Below, piece by piece: positions 23,501 to 34,464 of a stretch of DNA of 64,000 nt (position 1 is the stretch's first letter; the number at the start of each line of letters is the position of its first letter). Origin of the DNA: Eurosta solidaginis (Eukaryota; Arthropoda; Insecta; Diptera; Tephritidae); the NCBI RefSeq assembly GCF_040869045.1, contig NC_090321.1, positions 183,367,596-183,431,595 on the forward strand, written 5' to 3'. A model generated the notes under the pieces. That model was not told the DNA's origin. It saw nothing but the letters and a program-made list of their open reading frames with translations, and did not search any database. The translations under genes and the position numbers were made by a program.

Positions 23501-23794
23501 GATGCATTAGAGAAATGGATAGAATGAGAAACGTTACAAATAACTAAGTAAAGATTACGTAACAAATTTACGGGGTTATTCTGTGTACTTGATAAATTGT
23601 CAATAAGTTGACAAGTAATCAAGATTTTTATCAAGTTGACAAATATTTCTATTCTGTGCATAGCTTGACAACTCTAAAAAGCTCTACGACCTGTGCTTTT
23701 CACCATATTGGGGTGAACTAAATTAGCTAAGCGTGGGGCAGTTGAGGGCGAGCAGTTTAATGTGAGTTATAAGGGAGTAATTTGATGTGTTTGT

Positions 23795-23875
23795 AGGTAT
23801 ATGAGTGGTGGCACAGTGGATGACGTGCCCGACTCACACGTTTGGGGTTGCGGGTTCAAAGCCCACTGCAAGCAA
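23795..23875 (+). repeat. tRNA-like segment (A and B box-like)
   Basis: GGTGGCACAGTGGATGACGT resembles a D-arm/A box, and GCGGGTTCAAAGCCCACTGC resembles a T-arm/B box at tRNA spacing. A proper acceptor stem is not formed. It is likely a SINE head rather than a tRNA gene. Confidence 0.45.
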
Positions 23876-24157
23876 GCATTTTTTAAATTTATTATTTTTT
23901 TTTATTTTATAAATTATTATTTTAATGGACTGTATTTTATTTTCATTTAAATCAACGGTTTAGTGCAACAATCGCGAAATGGAAAAAACGTAAGAGTTAA
24001 ATATTGTTCTTAGTTTTTTGTAACAAATATTTTAAAATCATAGTTTTTTCAAAGAAATCAAAAGTGGAACGTGCTACGCATGATCAATTGGAGCGATATG
24101 TCTCATTTTGTGCTTCTAACCCCGAAGTTGGAATAGGAAAAAATAATCCGCTGGGTT

Positions 24158-24741
24158 TTTTGGGGGTCATTTCGGCATGGCTTTGGGGACTCCCTCGGGG
24201 CATTTGGGGTTTCCCTCGGGGTGATTTGGGTATCGTTCCGGGACGGGTTTGGGGACTCCCTCGTGGTCATTTGGGGGACATTGCGGGATTGTTTTGGGGT
24301 CCCATCGGGTGCATTTTGGGGTCGTTTCGGGATCTTTTTGGAGACTCTCGGGATAATTTGGGTGTCTTCCGGGATGATTTTGGGGACTCCATCGGGGTCA
24401 TTTAGGGGTCGTTCCGTGATGTTTATGGGGACTCCCTCGGAGTCTTTCCGGGGTGGTTTTGGCGACTCCCTCGGGGTCTTCCAAGGGTGAATTGGGGTCG
24501 TGCCGAGATGTTTTTAGGGACTCCCTCGGAGTCATTTGGGAGTATTCTGGGATGGTTTTGGGGACTCCCTCGGGGTCCTCTAGGGGCCACTTGGGGGTCA
24601 TTCCGGGATCCATTTGGGGACTCCCTCGGGGTCATTTGGGGCCATTCCGGGATGGTTTTGGGGACTCCATCGGGTCCTCCCGGGGTCATTTAGGGGTCGT
24701 TCCGAGATCTTTTTGGAGACTCTCTGGGGGTCATTTGGGGG
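24158..24741 (+). repeat. GC-rich minisatellite, forward block
   Basis: Irregular units of about 45-56 bp are built on TTTGGGGACTCCCTCGGGGT, CATTTGGGG and CGTTCCGGGATGG. GGGGACTCC-type starts occur at 24382, 24427, 24516, 24560, 24616 and 24660. Lack of stop codons in the unit leaves several frames open for up to 133 codons. Confidence 0.9.
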
Positions 24742-24747
24742 ACATAA

Positions 24748-25172
24748 CCCCCAAATAACCTCGAGGGAGTCCCCAAAACCATTCCGGAATGACCTCGGGA
24801 GAGTCCCCAAAAAGATACCGGAATGACCCCTAAATGACGCCGGGAGGACAAGATGGAGTCCCCAAAACCATCCCGGAATGTCCCACAAATGACCCCGAGG
24901 GACTCCCCAAAACCTCCCCGTAATGTTCCCCAAATGACCCCGCGGGAGTCCCCAAAGCCATGCTAAAATTACCCCTAAACGACCCCGAGAGAGTCCCCAT
25001 AAACATCCCGGAACGAACCCCAAATACCCCGAGGGAGTCCCCAAAACTGTACAGGAACGACCCCCAAATGACCTCGGGAGCACCCAATGGAGACCCCGAA
25101 ACCATCCCGGAATGTCCCCCAAATGACCCCGAGGGAGTCCCCAAAACCGTCCTGAAATTACCTCCAAAATCC
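24748..25172 (-). repeat. GC-rich minisatellite, inverted block
   Basis: The same units as the forward block, in reverse complement (CCCCGAGGGAGTCCCCAAAA, CCATCCCGGAATG). The junction is a perfect mini-palindrome TTTGGGGG-ACATAA-CCCCCAAA at 24734-24755. Frames here, up to 212 codons on the minus strand, are artefacts. Confidence 0.9.
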
Positions 25173-25537
25173 CCAGAGGATCTTCCCACAATAATAGCAA
25201 AAGTATTAAATCTTCCATTTTCTCTCGATCGCACAATAACAGAATTCTAATTTAAGTTTATCCGTATAAATTAAATTATCAAGAGCGTTTGACTTATTGA
25301 CAATTTGTCAGCGAAAAGGCTTTTTATTTTTTACATAGAATAGCAATTACTTGATAAATTATCAAACTTGACAAATAAGCAAGATGGTGAATTTGTCAAG
25401 TGCACAGAATAGGGCTGTTAAACAATATTTTACCCTACTAAAAATTTAAAAAAATTCCTATTTAAATTAAATTTAAGAAAAAGGCTTTTCTAAGAACAAG
25501 CTTCTATTACTTGTTAATAAAACGAACTAAAAAGTAA

Positions 25538-26138
25538 AAAATAAAATTAAAGAAAAAAAAACTTTTTTAAAAATAATCTTTTATTATTGGTTATTAAATT
25601 AACTAAAAAGTAAACAATAAATTGACTCTAAAGAAATATAACAATTTATAAGTTCATTGTAAGCTTTAACGATAGTTAGGCTTTTTCGTCTGCGACAAAA
25701 GAATTCTATATTGTACATAATTATATATTTTTAACATTAAAACTTTACACCTAAATTATTAAACCTTACAGTTTATATCACAGTTCTAATTGTTCTAATA
25801 AAAAACGTGTTGAATTTTGATGGTATAATTAAGAACATTTAGGATCTCCTTTTCTTGCTATCGCAATGTAACACGCTTTTATTAGAACAATTAGGACTGT
25901 GATATAAACTGTAAGGTTTAATAATTTAGGTGTAAAGTTTTAATGTTAAAAATATATAATTATGTACAATATAGAATTCTTTTGTCGCAGACGAAAAACC
26001 TTATTATCGTTAAAGCTTACAATGAACTTATAAAGTGTTATATTTCTTTAGAGTCAATTTATTGTTTACTTTTTAGTTAATTTTATTAACCAATAATAAA
26101 AGCTTATTTTTAAAAAAGTTTTTTTTCTTTAATTTTTT
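25538..26138. mobile_element. 601-bp hairpin element with ~270-bp arms
   Basis: The left arm 25538-25811 and right arm 25870-26138 are near-identical inverted copies around a 58-bp spacer. Matching landmarks include GTCTGCGACAAAAGAATTCT (left) against AGAATTCTTTTGTCGCAGAC (right) and CTTTACACCTAAATTATTAA against TTAATAATTTAGGTGTAAAG. No coding capacity. It could be a foldback MITE or the source of a long double-stranded RNA. Confidence 0.85.
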
Positions 26139-26143
26139 CTTTT

Positions 26144-26684
26144 ATTGACGTCTTATATCTCTTCTTCTTCCTTCGGAACGGCCTGACCGATTCCCATGAA
26201 ATTTTGTGACCATATTGAGTTGGTCTGAGAATCGGATCTTATCTATTTTCATACCCCAAAATGATAAGGGTGGTCCACTCCTCCATTTTTTTTTAGAAAC
26301 ATTTTTTTGTTTTTATATTTTTATGAAACAGCATTCAAAAATACATACACCCTCTGGGACGAGGACTAGGACTGAGAATGGGATTGGGACTGGGAATAAC
26401 GGATGGAGAAGAATAAAAGGAAGTAGAGATAAAAAAATCGAGGGAAGGGGAAATAGACATAGAAAGCGATAGAGTTAGTTATAGGTAGAGAGATAGGGCT
26501 AATTGGAGGTGGAGAGGGAAAAGAAGAGAGATCTTAAGGGTAAAGAAGAGATGGAAAAACGGGGAGAGAAAATAGACCCAGAAAGAGGAGAAATAAAATG
26601 AAAAAGAAAAGGGGAAGAGGAGTAAGAGCTAAAAACTTCTTAAAAGTTATGCAACAAGACCAAAGTAATGGCCGGGTCTGCTAG
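26144..26684 (+). mobile_element. Helitron-like element, non-autonomous
   Basis: The 5' part carries GGCCTGACCGATTCCCATGA plus AATTTTG, followed by a long purine-rich tract. The end GCCGGGTCTG-CTAG followed by T matches the CTRR-T rule for Helitron 3' ends. I could not see a convincing hairpin before the CTAG, so the class is tentative. No Rep/helicase coding. Confidence 0.4.
26352..26640 (+). repeat. ~290-bp polypurine tract
   Basis: The plus strand is overwhelmingly A and G (for example GAGAGGGAAAAGAAGAGAGA) with few pyrimidine interruptions. Such tracts can form intramolecular triplexes. It lies inside the Helitron-like element. Confidence 0.8.
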
Positions 26685-26861
26685 TAGGTTTATAAAGCTC
26701 TTATGAGTGGAAATATGTAAGAAGATTTCATGTTTAAAAGCTTTATAACACCGTTTTTACTTTTTCTTTTATCAGAAAGGAGGGTTGAGTAGAATATTTT
26801 TCTGTTTTTTGTTAAGGTGCTATATTGTTTTATGTTATGAACTTTTAAACTGAGTTTGACT

Positions 26862-26873
26862 AAAATCGGAGTA
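26862..26873 (+). repeat. target site duplication of LINE copy 1 (left)
   Basis: AAAATCGGAGTA here is repeated exactly at 29631-29642, fixing both ends of the LINE insertion. Confidence 0.85.
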
Positions 26874-29630
26874 GGTAGGTTGAACCGGTCCATGAGGACC
26901 TCACATAGACTGATTGAGTCCGTAGTGTTACCAGAAGTTTGTTTTAACGACCAAACTGAAAAACCCTATCAAAAACCAGGACCTATGTTATAAAATAACT
27001 CCGACCTCTTGGCAAATACTAGAAGCTTCCTAGGACTTAAGCCACTTGCTGCTTCTAGATCTGACAGCTGTATCAATCCTAATAGCTGGAGTCTTAGCCT
27101 GGCAAGTGCAGGGCACGAGCACAGAACGTGCTCGATCGTTTCCTCCTCCAACCCGCACTTCCTACATCTGCTATCACTGAGCAAGCCTAGTTTAAAGGCA
27201 TGTGACGCCAGAAGGCAGTGTCCAGTCAGAATACCCGTCATGAGTATACAGTCCTCTCTTTTTAATGATAGGAGCAACTGTGTTAGTCTAAGGTTGTAAG
27301 ACCTACACATAATCTTCGACACTTTACAGGCCCGCGCTTGAACCCACGCCTTTCCCGCTTGGTCGATCATGTGCACCTCTCGCCTTCGCTTAATCTCGCC
27401 CAATCCCATTGGGACATCTACGGAGCAAGCTTCGAGGGATGCGCCCTTTTTAGCTAGTTCGTCCGCTTTTTCATTCCCATCTATTCCCATATGCCCTGGG
27501 ACCCAATATAGATGTATGCTTCTCCCTGTCCTGATTCTCTCCAGAGACTGCTTACACTCTAACACGCATTTAGATGCTGTGCTATGCGAGATTATTGCCT
27601 TAATTGCTGCTTGACTGTCAATATAAAAGTTAACACGGTTGCAGCTTAAGCTATTCTCTTCCAGGGTTTCTACTGCTTTAGTTACGGCCAATATTTACGC
27701 TTGGAAAACGCTACAGTAATTCGGCAGCCTGTAGGATCTGCTTATTTCCAGATCAGCGCAGTATACCGTTGGAAGGCACTTTCCACTTATGACAATTGCA
27801 ACGTCATCTGCGTAAGCCGTAAGTTTTACGGGTTCCTCATCGAATTGCCTGAGCAGTTGGTTGATGACCAGCGTCCGCAGCAGAGGTGATAGCACCCCTC
27901 CCTGCGGCGTGCCCCTGTCCACTGATTTCGTGGCCTCGTACAATCCCCATTGTGATGTAATCTTTCTGCAATTTAACATGCAGCCGATCCATCTGATTAA
28001 GGCAGGATGTACTTTAATGTAATTAAGACCATCCATAATCGGCCATTTTGCAACATTATTGAAAGCCCCGGCAATGTCCAAGAAGACTCCTTGAGCATAT
28101 TCCTTATATTCCAGGGATTTCTCTATGCTTATTACCTATGCGGTGTCTACCGACTTGCCTTTGGTGTACGCATGCTGTGTTGTGGAGAGCAGCTTTTCAT
28201 CCACGTTGGACTTTATGTACACATCTATCAGCCTCTCAAAGGTTTTGAGCAGAAATGATGTTAAGCTAATGGGTCTATAGTCTTTGGAATACACGTGACC
28301 GATCTTCCCCGCCTTTGGTAGAAAAGCTACACGAGCAGTTCTCCAAGAGTGCGGTACATGATTCAGTCGTATGCACCCATCCAATATTATTTTAAGCCAT
28401 TCCACGACCGCCCTACTTGAGACTTGTAGCATGGCCGGGAATATACCATCTGGGTCCGGCGATTTAAACTTAGAAAACGTCTTCACTGCCCACTCGATCT
28501 TGGTGTCGGTCACCAAGCCCGGCACTACTAGCTCCGTGATCGAAGTGTGAGTGATGTCTGCTGGCTCTTCTAAACCGTCACCCGATGGGAAATGTGTATC
28601 GAGAAGCACCTCAAGGGATTCCTCACTATTACGTGACCATGCTCCGTTCTCTTTCTTTATTAGTCCCTGCACTATGTTTCCCTTTGCTAGGACTTTTTTC
28701 AACCGTGCTGTTTCGCTGGAGCACTCTATGCCCGTACAGAAACTTTTCCATGAGTTTCTCTTCGCCCTGGTAATCTCGCGCTTGTAGATCCTCAGTAGAT
28801 CCCTGTACTCGTCCCGACACGCTTCGCTTTCCGCGGTCTTTGCGAGCTTAAACATTTCTTTTACCTGTCTTCTTAGAAGACTCAGCTCATTGCTCCACCA
28901 TGGCGGCTTTGCTTTTCCTCTGAATCTTCTTAGAGGGCATTTGTTATACGCAGTCATAAGCGTCCTTGTTAGGAATTCATTCGACTCCTCCAGTTCCTCT
29001 ACATTAGCTACCTCTTTGGGTTGTCCCAGTTTTGTTTCTACATGTTTCTGGAATATAGTCCAGTTCGTTGACCTAGGGTTTCTAAAGGTTCCTCCCTTCT
29101 CTACCCTCTTTAGGCGGATGTTGAAGCTGATATACGCATGGTCGGAGAAGGATGGTCTATCAAGAACCATCCAATCATACCTTGATATATCACGCTCGGA
29201 GCTCAATGTAATATCCAGAACATTGCTGGATGTTGGACCAATGTATGTAGGGACATTTCCCCTGTTGGCTATCTGCAAATTGGTTTGCAGGATGTAAAAA
29301 AACAGAGATTCGCCTTTCTCGTTCGTATTTGCTCTTCCCCACGCATTGTGGTGCGCATTTGCATCTGCGCCTATGACCAACCGCCCTTTGCGCCCTTCCT
29401 CCTAGCCTTTTGCCCTCCATCGGTGGGACTTCCGCAGCATGGGCCATGTAGCAGGACGCCAGGATAAATGCCTGCTTATTCTTTTGCTCAACGGCCACCG
29501 CTACGAGATCCTCAGTGGTGTAATTAGGCAGCATATATGAATACAGCTGTTTCCTTACCATTACTACAGCTCGCACCCGTCCTTCCGTTTGCGCGTAGTA
29601 AACGCCAAACCCGCGCGCGCTAAGTCCAGA
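26874..29630 (-). mobile_element. LOA-like LINE, copy 1, 5'-truncated
   Basis: A minus-strand non-LTR retrotransposon of 2757 bp flanked by a 12-bp target duplication. The 3' end, read on the minus strand, is CGGACTCAATCAGTCTATGT then a GGTTCAACCTACC tail with no poly(A); copy 3 ends in (TAACC) repeats, which suits LOA-group LINEs. Domain order is APE endonuclease, RT, RNase H and Cys-His knuckle. It is 5'-truncated inside the endonuclease and has lost an internal block at 27768/27769. Confidence 0.85.
26969..29624 (-). pseudogene. LINE endonuclease-RT-RNase H polyprotein, broken (copy 1)
   Basis: On the minus strand: endonuclease from 29624 to about 29060, with GADANAHHNAWG (29371-29336) and SDH at 29146. 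Then RT with FLPKAGK near 28325, RPISLTS, TPQGGVLSP and an intact YADD at 27814-27803. Then RNase H (DSQAAIKA, WVPGHMGIDGNEKAD) and a C-x2-C…H-x3-C knuckle near 27180-27140. Frameshifts occur at about 29300 and 28135. At 27769/27768 the RT (…GKCLPT) is joined directly to RNase H (VYCAD…), deleting the RT thumb and the first RNase H catalytic Asp (the YTDGSK motif of copy 2). The architecture fits the LOA/I group of insect LINEs. Not functional. Confidence 0.85.
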
Positions 29631-29642
29631 AAAATCGGAGTA

Positions 29643-30907
29643 TCGATGTTGAATTAGGTATGCTGTTTTAAAAATAATACTACACAAATGCTCAGTAATA
29701 AATAAAAAAATCAACACTACAAATTTTTAATATTTCAGAGAATAAAAAGCAATAACAATTGATTCATTCATTTGGAAAGATATTTGTCAACGTTGAAACG
29801 AGGAATGTAAACACATTTTTTAGAAAACAAAAAGAAAAGATAAAAACTAAAACAGAAAATACATTCATAAACTATAATTAATTAGCAGAAATAACAATGA
29901 TAATAAAAGTCACATATAAAACATACCAACGACACATAGCCAATTACTTTTGTACATATGTATAGCTGCAATAAAAATAAACACCATTATGTCATGTAAG
30001 AAAATTTACTTATCCGATGTGCTGCCAAATAAACATCATTCATATCACACATACATACATATGTACATAAATATTCACATTCTCGATCCCAAATTCCTTT
30101 ACGTGTTAAACCCGAAATTGTAATGATAATTAGCTGTCAAAAATGCTAGACTAGCCAAAATTTATCTAATTCATTCTCAATTTCAACAAATACGTATGTT
30201 CGAGCGATTAAATAAATTTTAATTCAAATATTTCACTTTTAATTGACCACAGCAAATAAAAATGCCCTAAAAATAGTACACTTTTCATTTTCATTGCCAC
30301 AAATAATGATGTGTTATATGTCGTATGTAAATAAACATCTGTAATAAGCTATGTTTTAATTCTTTTTGCTGACCGCCTGTCAACTTGGCATATCGCCCGA
30401 TCAGTTTCGTAACAGTTTTCTGATGTTCTCCTTTCATTTTAATTTGATGGCATTTAAAAGCTAAAAACCACAGAGTTTCTGGTGTGAAACCAAGAATAAA
30501 TTCATTTTGAATGTCAATGTCATTGTCAGATTTAGTATAAATTATGGTTTCAATAAAATTAGTTTACGGTCAGTTGTATGTCTCTGTATTGTTTTTATGG
30601 TAGACACTGACCTGGTAGCCTTGACAGATTTATAAAATTAATACTAATTATGTTAGTTTTTTATACGTATATAAATATTGTTTCCAAGAACTTGCATACA
30701 TTGTGTACAAAATAAGTGTGATATCTTATCCTTCAACTGACTGATGGTGGCACATACAGTTGGTTGTTGCTATTTGTTATTTTGACACTTATTTTATCCA
30801 AAATGCTCGCATACATACATATATGTATTGAAATATTATTGAATTTTAAAATGGAATATAATATAATTTTTAATGGAATAGCAGTTAAGTACGAAAATGG
30901 ATAATAT
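29643..30907. other. AT-rich stretch, no gene seen
   Basis: No supported frame. Short ATGTACATA/TATGTACAT palindromes typical of fly intergenic DNA are common (for example near 30060). No element boundary found. Confidence 0.55.
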
Positions 30908-31469
30908 TGTTACGAATATTAGCAACACTAAGGGATACTGCCATCTCTAAGCCGATGCTAAGCAGAGACTGTATGCACATCAATAATTCAATCATTATTA
31001 CACATATGTACTTACACGCAGCGGAGAAGCAACGCACAAACACATGCAGATATCTTATCTGAGATATGCAATTATAATTTTGGAAGTGTCGCTCACAAAT
31101 ACACGCGCATATGAGAGCTATACACGTACATCTATAGTTATAATTATAGCAGATAACCAACTAGTAGATTCTAGAACAGAACCGCCTAGAAATGTTAACG
31201 AGGAAACCAAACATTATAAAAGGCAGCAACAGTAGAGGCGCGAGAATCAGTTGGATTTATGACGCTATCTAGCGAGCAATAGCAGTATTATTTTGAAAAT
31301 CAGTTTCGTTTAAGCAAGCTATCAGTTGCGAATTATAGGTGTTATTTTCAAGTAGTCTAATAAAGACCATTATTGCATTATTCAATAATGGAGTTATTTA
31401 TTCAACAGTTTAGTGATTCGAACCTAGCAGAAGGTTGCAAATAAGATGGATTGTGCCTAATCCTTTAGA
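30908..31469 (+). mobile_element. solo LTR, gypsy-type, diverged 3' end
   Basis: Starts TGTTACGAATATTAGC after ATAT. It contains TATA box tataaaag (31215-31222) and, downstream, TCTAATAAAGACCATTATTG with the poly(A) signal. The terminal bases (…CCTTTAGA) differ from the consensus AAATTCGTTACA, and no target duplication is visible on the right. Internal retroelement sequence is absent. Confidence 0.7.
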
Positions 31470-31691
31470 AAGCTTCATTTCACATTTTTGCTTTCACCTG
31501 CACTGCACATCTAACTCCCAGTTAAATACATAATTGTGAATATTTTGCAGAAGAAATCGCAAAAAAAAAACGGGTTAGGTATATTGTAGCCAGTATAATA
31601 GACGAATTTTGAATGAATTACTTGCAGTCTATGCTTCAGCTAGTTGCCAATTGGTATGTGAAAACTAGACTCACATGAAATAAAATAATTA

Positions 31692-32104
31692 AAAAAAAAT
31701 GTTTATGTTAAACGGTTTTATTGAAAACAAAACTTACATTAAGTAATAATAATATTAAAAGCTAGAAAATAATTAGGTAGGTCCTAGGTACTAGTCATCA
31801 CACTCCTCATCAATCTATGGCGTTGAGAATACAATTAAATAAAAGCGTTGAACGCGTCAAATTTCTATTGATAGTCATAAGTAAGACCAACTGAAACTTA
31901 ATCAGGTTATGCTACGCCTCACATTTTTAAAATTTCACGCGCCCAACGCTTTTATTTATTTTTCTGATCAACGCCCTAGATTGATGAGGAGTGTGGTGAC
32001 TAGTACCTAGGACCTACCTAATTATTTTCTAGCTTTTAGTATTATTATTACTTAATTTAAATATTGTTTTCAATAAAACCGTTTAACTTAAATATTTTTT
32101 TTTT
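31692..32104. mobile_element. 413-bp foldback element with ~165-bp arms
   Basis: Left arm 31692-31856 and right arm 31938-32104 are inverted copies. AAAGCTAGAAAATAATTAGG, then TAGGTCCTAGGTACTAGTCA on the left, face TGACTAGTACCTAGGACCTA on the right. The spacer is about 80 bp. AT-rich ends and no coding suggest a foldback MITE. No certain target duplication. Confidence 0.8.
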
Positions 32105-32599
32105 TTTAATATTTTATTTTCAAGTTTTTAGTCTTTATTTAATTGCCTATTATTTCTCATTCTATTTGGTTCATTTACTGACTCATTATTACAAGGACTC
32201 TTTCCTGACAATTTATTACAATCTAAGTTCCCAATACACAATCCTTCCAACGACTTTACTCGACTCAGCGCCACGTATGCTTCTCCCTCCTCGAACCCCA
32301 AAGTATTTTGATGTCACTTCTACCGGACTGTATGTAATATTTGTTCCAAATAAGAGCCAAATCGGACCACAAACACGTTTTTTTGAAATATTTCGATCCA
32401 TGCCATGCGCCACCTATCGGAGTTTTTTATCCTACTACTGCATTGTTATCGGGTTCTGAACTATATTCCATTTCAAGCTCGTAGCTTATCGGGAAGTTAC
32501 TTAAATTTTAATTACAAAATTCGTTAACAACGGCCGGCCTGTCAAGTCAAGCTTAATAAAACCGTTTAAAAAAGGGAATTTGAATAACTTATAGGGAAG
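32105..32599. other. unassigned stretch, gene not supported
   Basis: A 131-codon plus-strand frame (32064-32459) begins inside the foldback arm, so it is not a natural gene. The segment 32260-32460 has a more even base composition than its surroundings and may be an unrecognised repeat. Confidence 0.4.
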
Positions 32600-32700
32600 T
32601 GGCCAACTGAAGATGGTGAGAGACGGCTCAAAATAGCTCTTAATGTCCAATGAGAGATAGAAGGAGATGGGCCCCACGTACACTAAAAGCGAACGTTAGA
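32600..32700 (-). mobile_element. small LOA-like LINE fragment
   Basis: CCAATGAGAGATAGAAGGAG then ATGGGCCCCACGTACAC resembles 36757-36795 of LINE copy 2 (AATGAGAACGAGAGGGCGAT, AGGCCCCACGTACACC), the connection between RT and RNase H. Only about 100 bp. Confidence 0.45.
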
Positions 32701-32809
32701 AAAAACGCAGGATGTTACTTTAAAAATCAAAAGAACGGTCTGTTTGTTTTTGTAGTGTCTATGCCTTCGACATCACACTTGTTTTATCAACAGTAATAAT
32801 AATCAGATA

Positions 32810-33172
32810 CGGCCACCGTGGTGTGATGGTAGCGTGCTCCGCCTACCACACCGTATGCCTTGGGTTCGCACCCCGGGCAAATTAACATCAAAATTTTAGA
32901 AATAAGGTTTTTTAATTAGAAGAAAATTTTCTAAGGGGGGTCGCCCCTCGGCAGTGTTTGGCAAGCGCTCCGGGTGTATTTCTGCCATGAAAAGCTCTCA
33001 GTGAAAACTCATCTGCCTTGCAGATGCCGTTCGGAGTCGACATAAAACATGTAGGTGTCCCGTCCGGCCAATTTGTAGGGAAAATCAAGAGGAGAACGAC
33101 GCAAATTGGAAGAGAAGCTCGGTCTTAGATCTCTTCGGAGGTTATCGCGCCTTACATTTATTATTTTATTTT
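32810..33172 (+). mobile_element. tRNA-derived SINE
   Basis: Forward copy: head GGCCACCGTGGTGTGATGGT with A box (GATGGTAGCGTGCTCC) and B box (GGGTTCGCACC). Body through CATGAAAAGCTCTCAGTG and tail TTACATTTATTATTTTATTT. Several single-base changes; no clear target duplication. Confidence 0.9.
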
Positions 33173-33199
33173 GTTTGGTATAAAAAATCGTAAACACTT

Positions 33200-33868
33200 A
33201 AAATGTTTAATACTGAAATTCCTTTTAATAAATCAGAAGGTTTCCTGCCCTTGAAGATGTTATTTCTGCCGTTGTTGTACTTGGTGCAGTTATCTATTAG
33301 GTGCGTAATGGACAGTGGGCAGTTACAGGCAGGGCATATCGGGGCAGGCGCCCTTGTAAAAGATGTTGATGAATGATTTGTGTATGTCCTAGTCGGAGCC
33401 GGGTGAAGATTATTGTTTGGAGCGAAGATACGGCTGTGGTATTTGAGATTTCAGTCTTTCAGTGTTACTGTTTTGTAGCTGTGATTATAGGTGATCCAGT
33501 TCTCAGATACATAGGAATTAAAGATGTTATCTATTTTTCTTTGGATGTCGGTTTTAATAAATATAAATATAAATCAAAAAAGAAGCTAGGCATATTGCTA
33601 ACGCTTTTTGCTGCGATACCGGAATTTTCATTACCTACGATTCCCTTGTGTCGGAAACCCACATGATTTTTATTTTCTGCTTGTGCTGGCATAGCTTAAA
33701 CCGAATTTTTTCGACAATAGGTTCTTTCGTGCTTGGGCTCAAGTGAGCTTCAAGGCCGGATTTACTATCCGAGCAGATTACCCAGTTCCCTTTAGTTGAA
33801 GACGCGTAGTCGGTAGCGAGGCTGATTGCCGTTATCTCGGCGGTGCCATCTGGATTTAATTTGATTGT
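33200..33868 (-). pseudogene. LINE C-terminal relic: RNase H and tail domain
   Basis: Minus-strand translation gives an RNase H-like run (DGTAEITAISLATDYAS, SDSKSGLEAH, KIMWVSDTREIVGNE). After a frameshift comes FTRLRLGHTQIIHQHL then an LPVTAHYPLPI segment, the usual text after RNase H in I/R1-group LINEs. It differs strongly from the LOA-like copies here, so it is another family. The H of the usual VPxHxGxxGNE motif reads D-T-R, and multiple stops confirm decay. Confidence 0.6.
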
Positions 33869-34464
33869 TTATAAAGAAAACTGCGATATATTAAGCAAAA
33901 CACATAAAAGTTTTTACTAAAGTTAAACCAATGACATATAACTATAAATTAAAATCTTTAGATGCGATATAAGACAATGAAGATGATCAGCATCACAATG
34001 AGCATTTCCACTTGTAATAAAAATGCAATAGAAATGTCAAATGTCAAAAAAGTGACAAAAGCAAAGCGGCAATAGAATAAGAGTAAAGTGTTGTCAGCGA
34101 TAAAGAAAACGCACCGCTTGAATTGATTTACGATAAATTTAAAACATGTAAAAAAAAAACAAATTTGCACTTAGAAGTGTGCCGTACTACCCAGCGAACA
34201 AAAATTTTGTTAAGTTACTAATTCTATACGGGCGCCCAAAGCAAAAAGGCTTAAAATTCACGTTTCCTTTTTAGGAAATTTACTTTCATAACATATTATT
34301 AAGAATTCATGAGCTTAACACCGGCTTATAATAATTGAATTTCAGTTATTATGTTTTCTAGGAGAAACTGAAAAGAAAGGAAGAAACATTTACTGGCATA
34401 TTGCGATGGTGCCATTTCGAAAATCGCCACAAATTCATCGTCAGGCAATTTAGTAATGTTATCA
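33869..34464. other. unassigned stretch, no gene seen
   Basis: A 70-codon minus-strand hydrophobic frame at 33958-34170 has no recognisable family and is probably chance. Confidence 0.45.

Larger units (their letters stand above)
23573..25415. mobile_element. foldback element with inverted minisatellite core
   Basis: The ends are inverted: TTATTCTGTGTACTTGATAA at the left, CTATTCTGTGCACTTGACAA read inward from the right. Both ends continue with repeated TTGACAA/TTGTCAA words. The interior contains two GC-rich minisatellite blocks in opposite orientation meeting at 24745. This resembles the design of Drosophila FB/Galileo foldback elements (long inverted ends made of tandem repeats), but the sequence is not one I can name. 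All long frames across it are repeat artefacts. Confidence 0.6.

Noticed and set aside
24004..25250. Several overlapping long frames on both strands (up to 212 codons) with repeated GLPRG/GDSLG-type peptides
   Set aside because: They come from a GC-rich minisatellite without stop codons that is open in several frames and both directions; no domain and no start context.
26969..29297. Plus-strand frames within the LINE copies (for example 27009-27299, 28890-29297)
   Set aside because: They are antisense shadows of the RNase H and endonuclease frames.
29190..29717. Separate small gene at the 5' edge of LINE copy 1
   Set aside because: It is the endonuclease start of the LINE in another frame, joined to flanking DNA beyond the target duplication.
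32064..32459. 131-codon plus-strand frame as a gene
   Set aside because: Its first 14 codons lie inside the arm of a foldback element, and the rest has no domain; the complementary strand is equally open over part of it.
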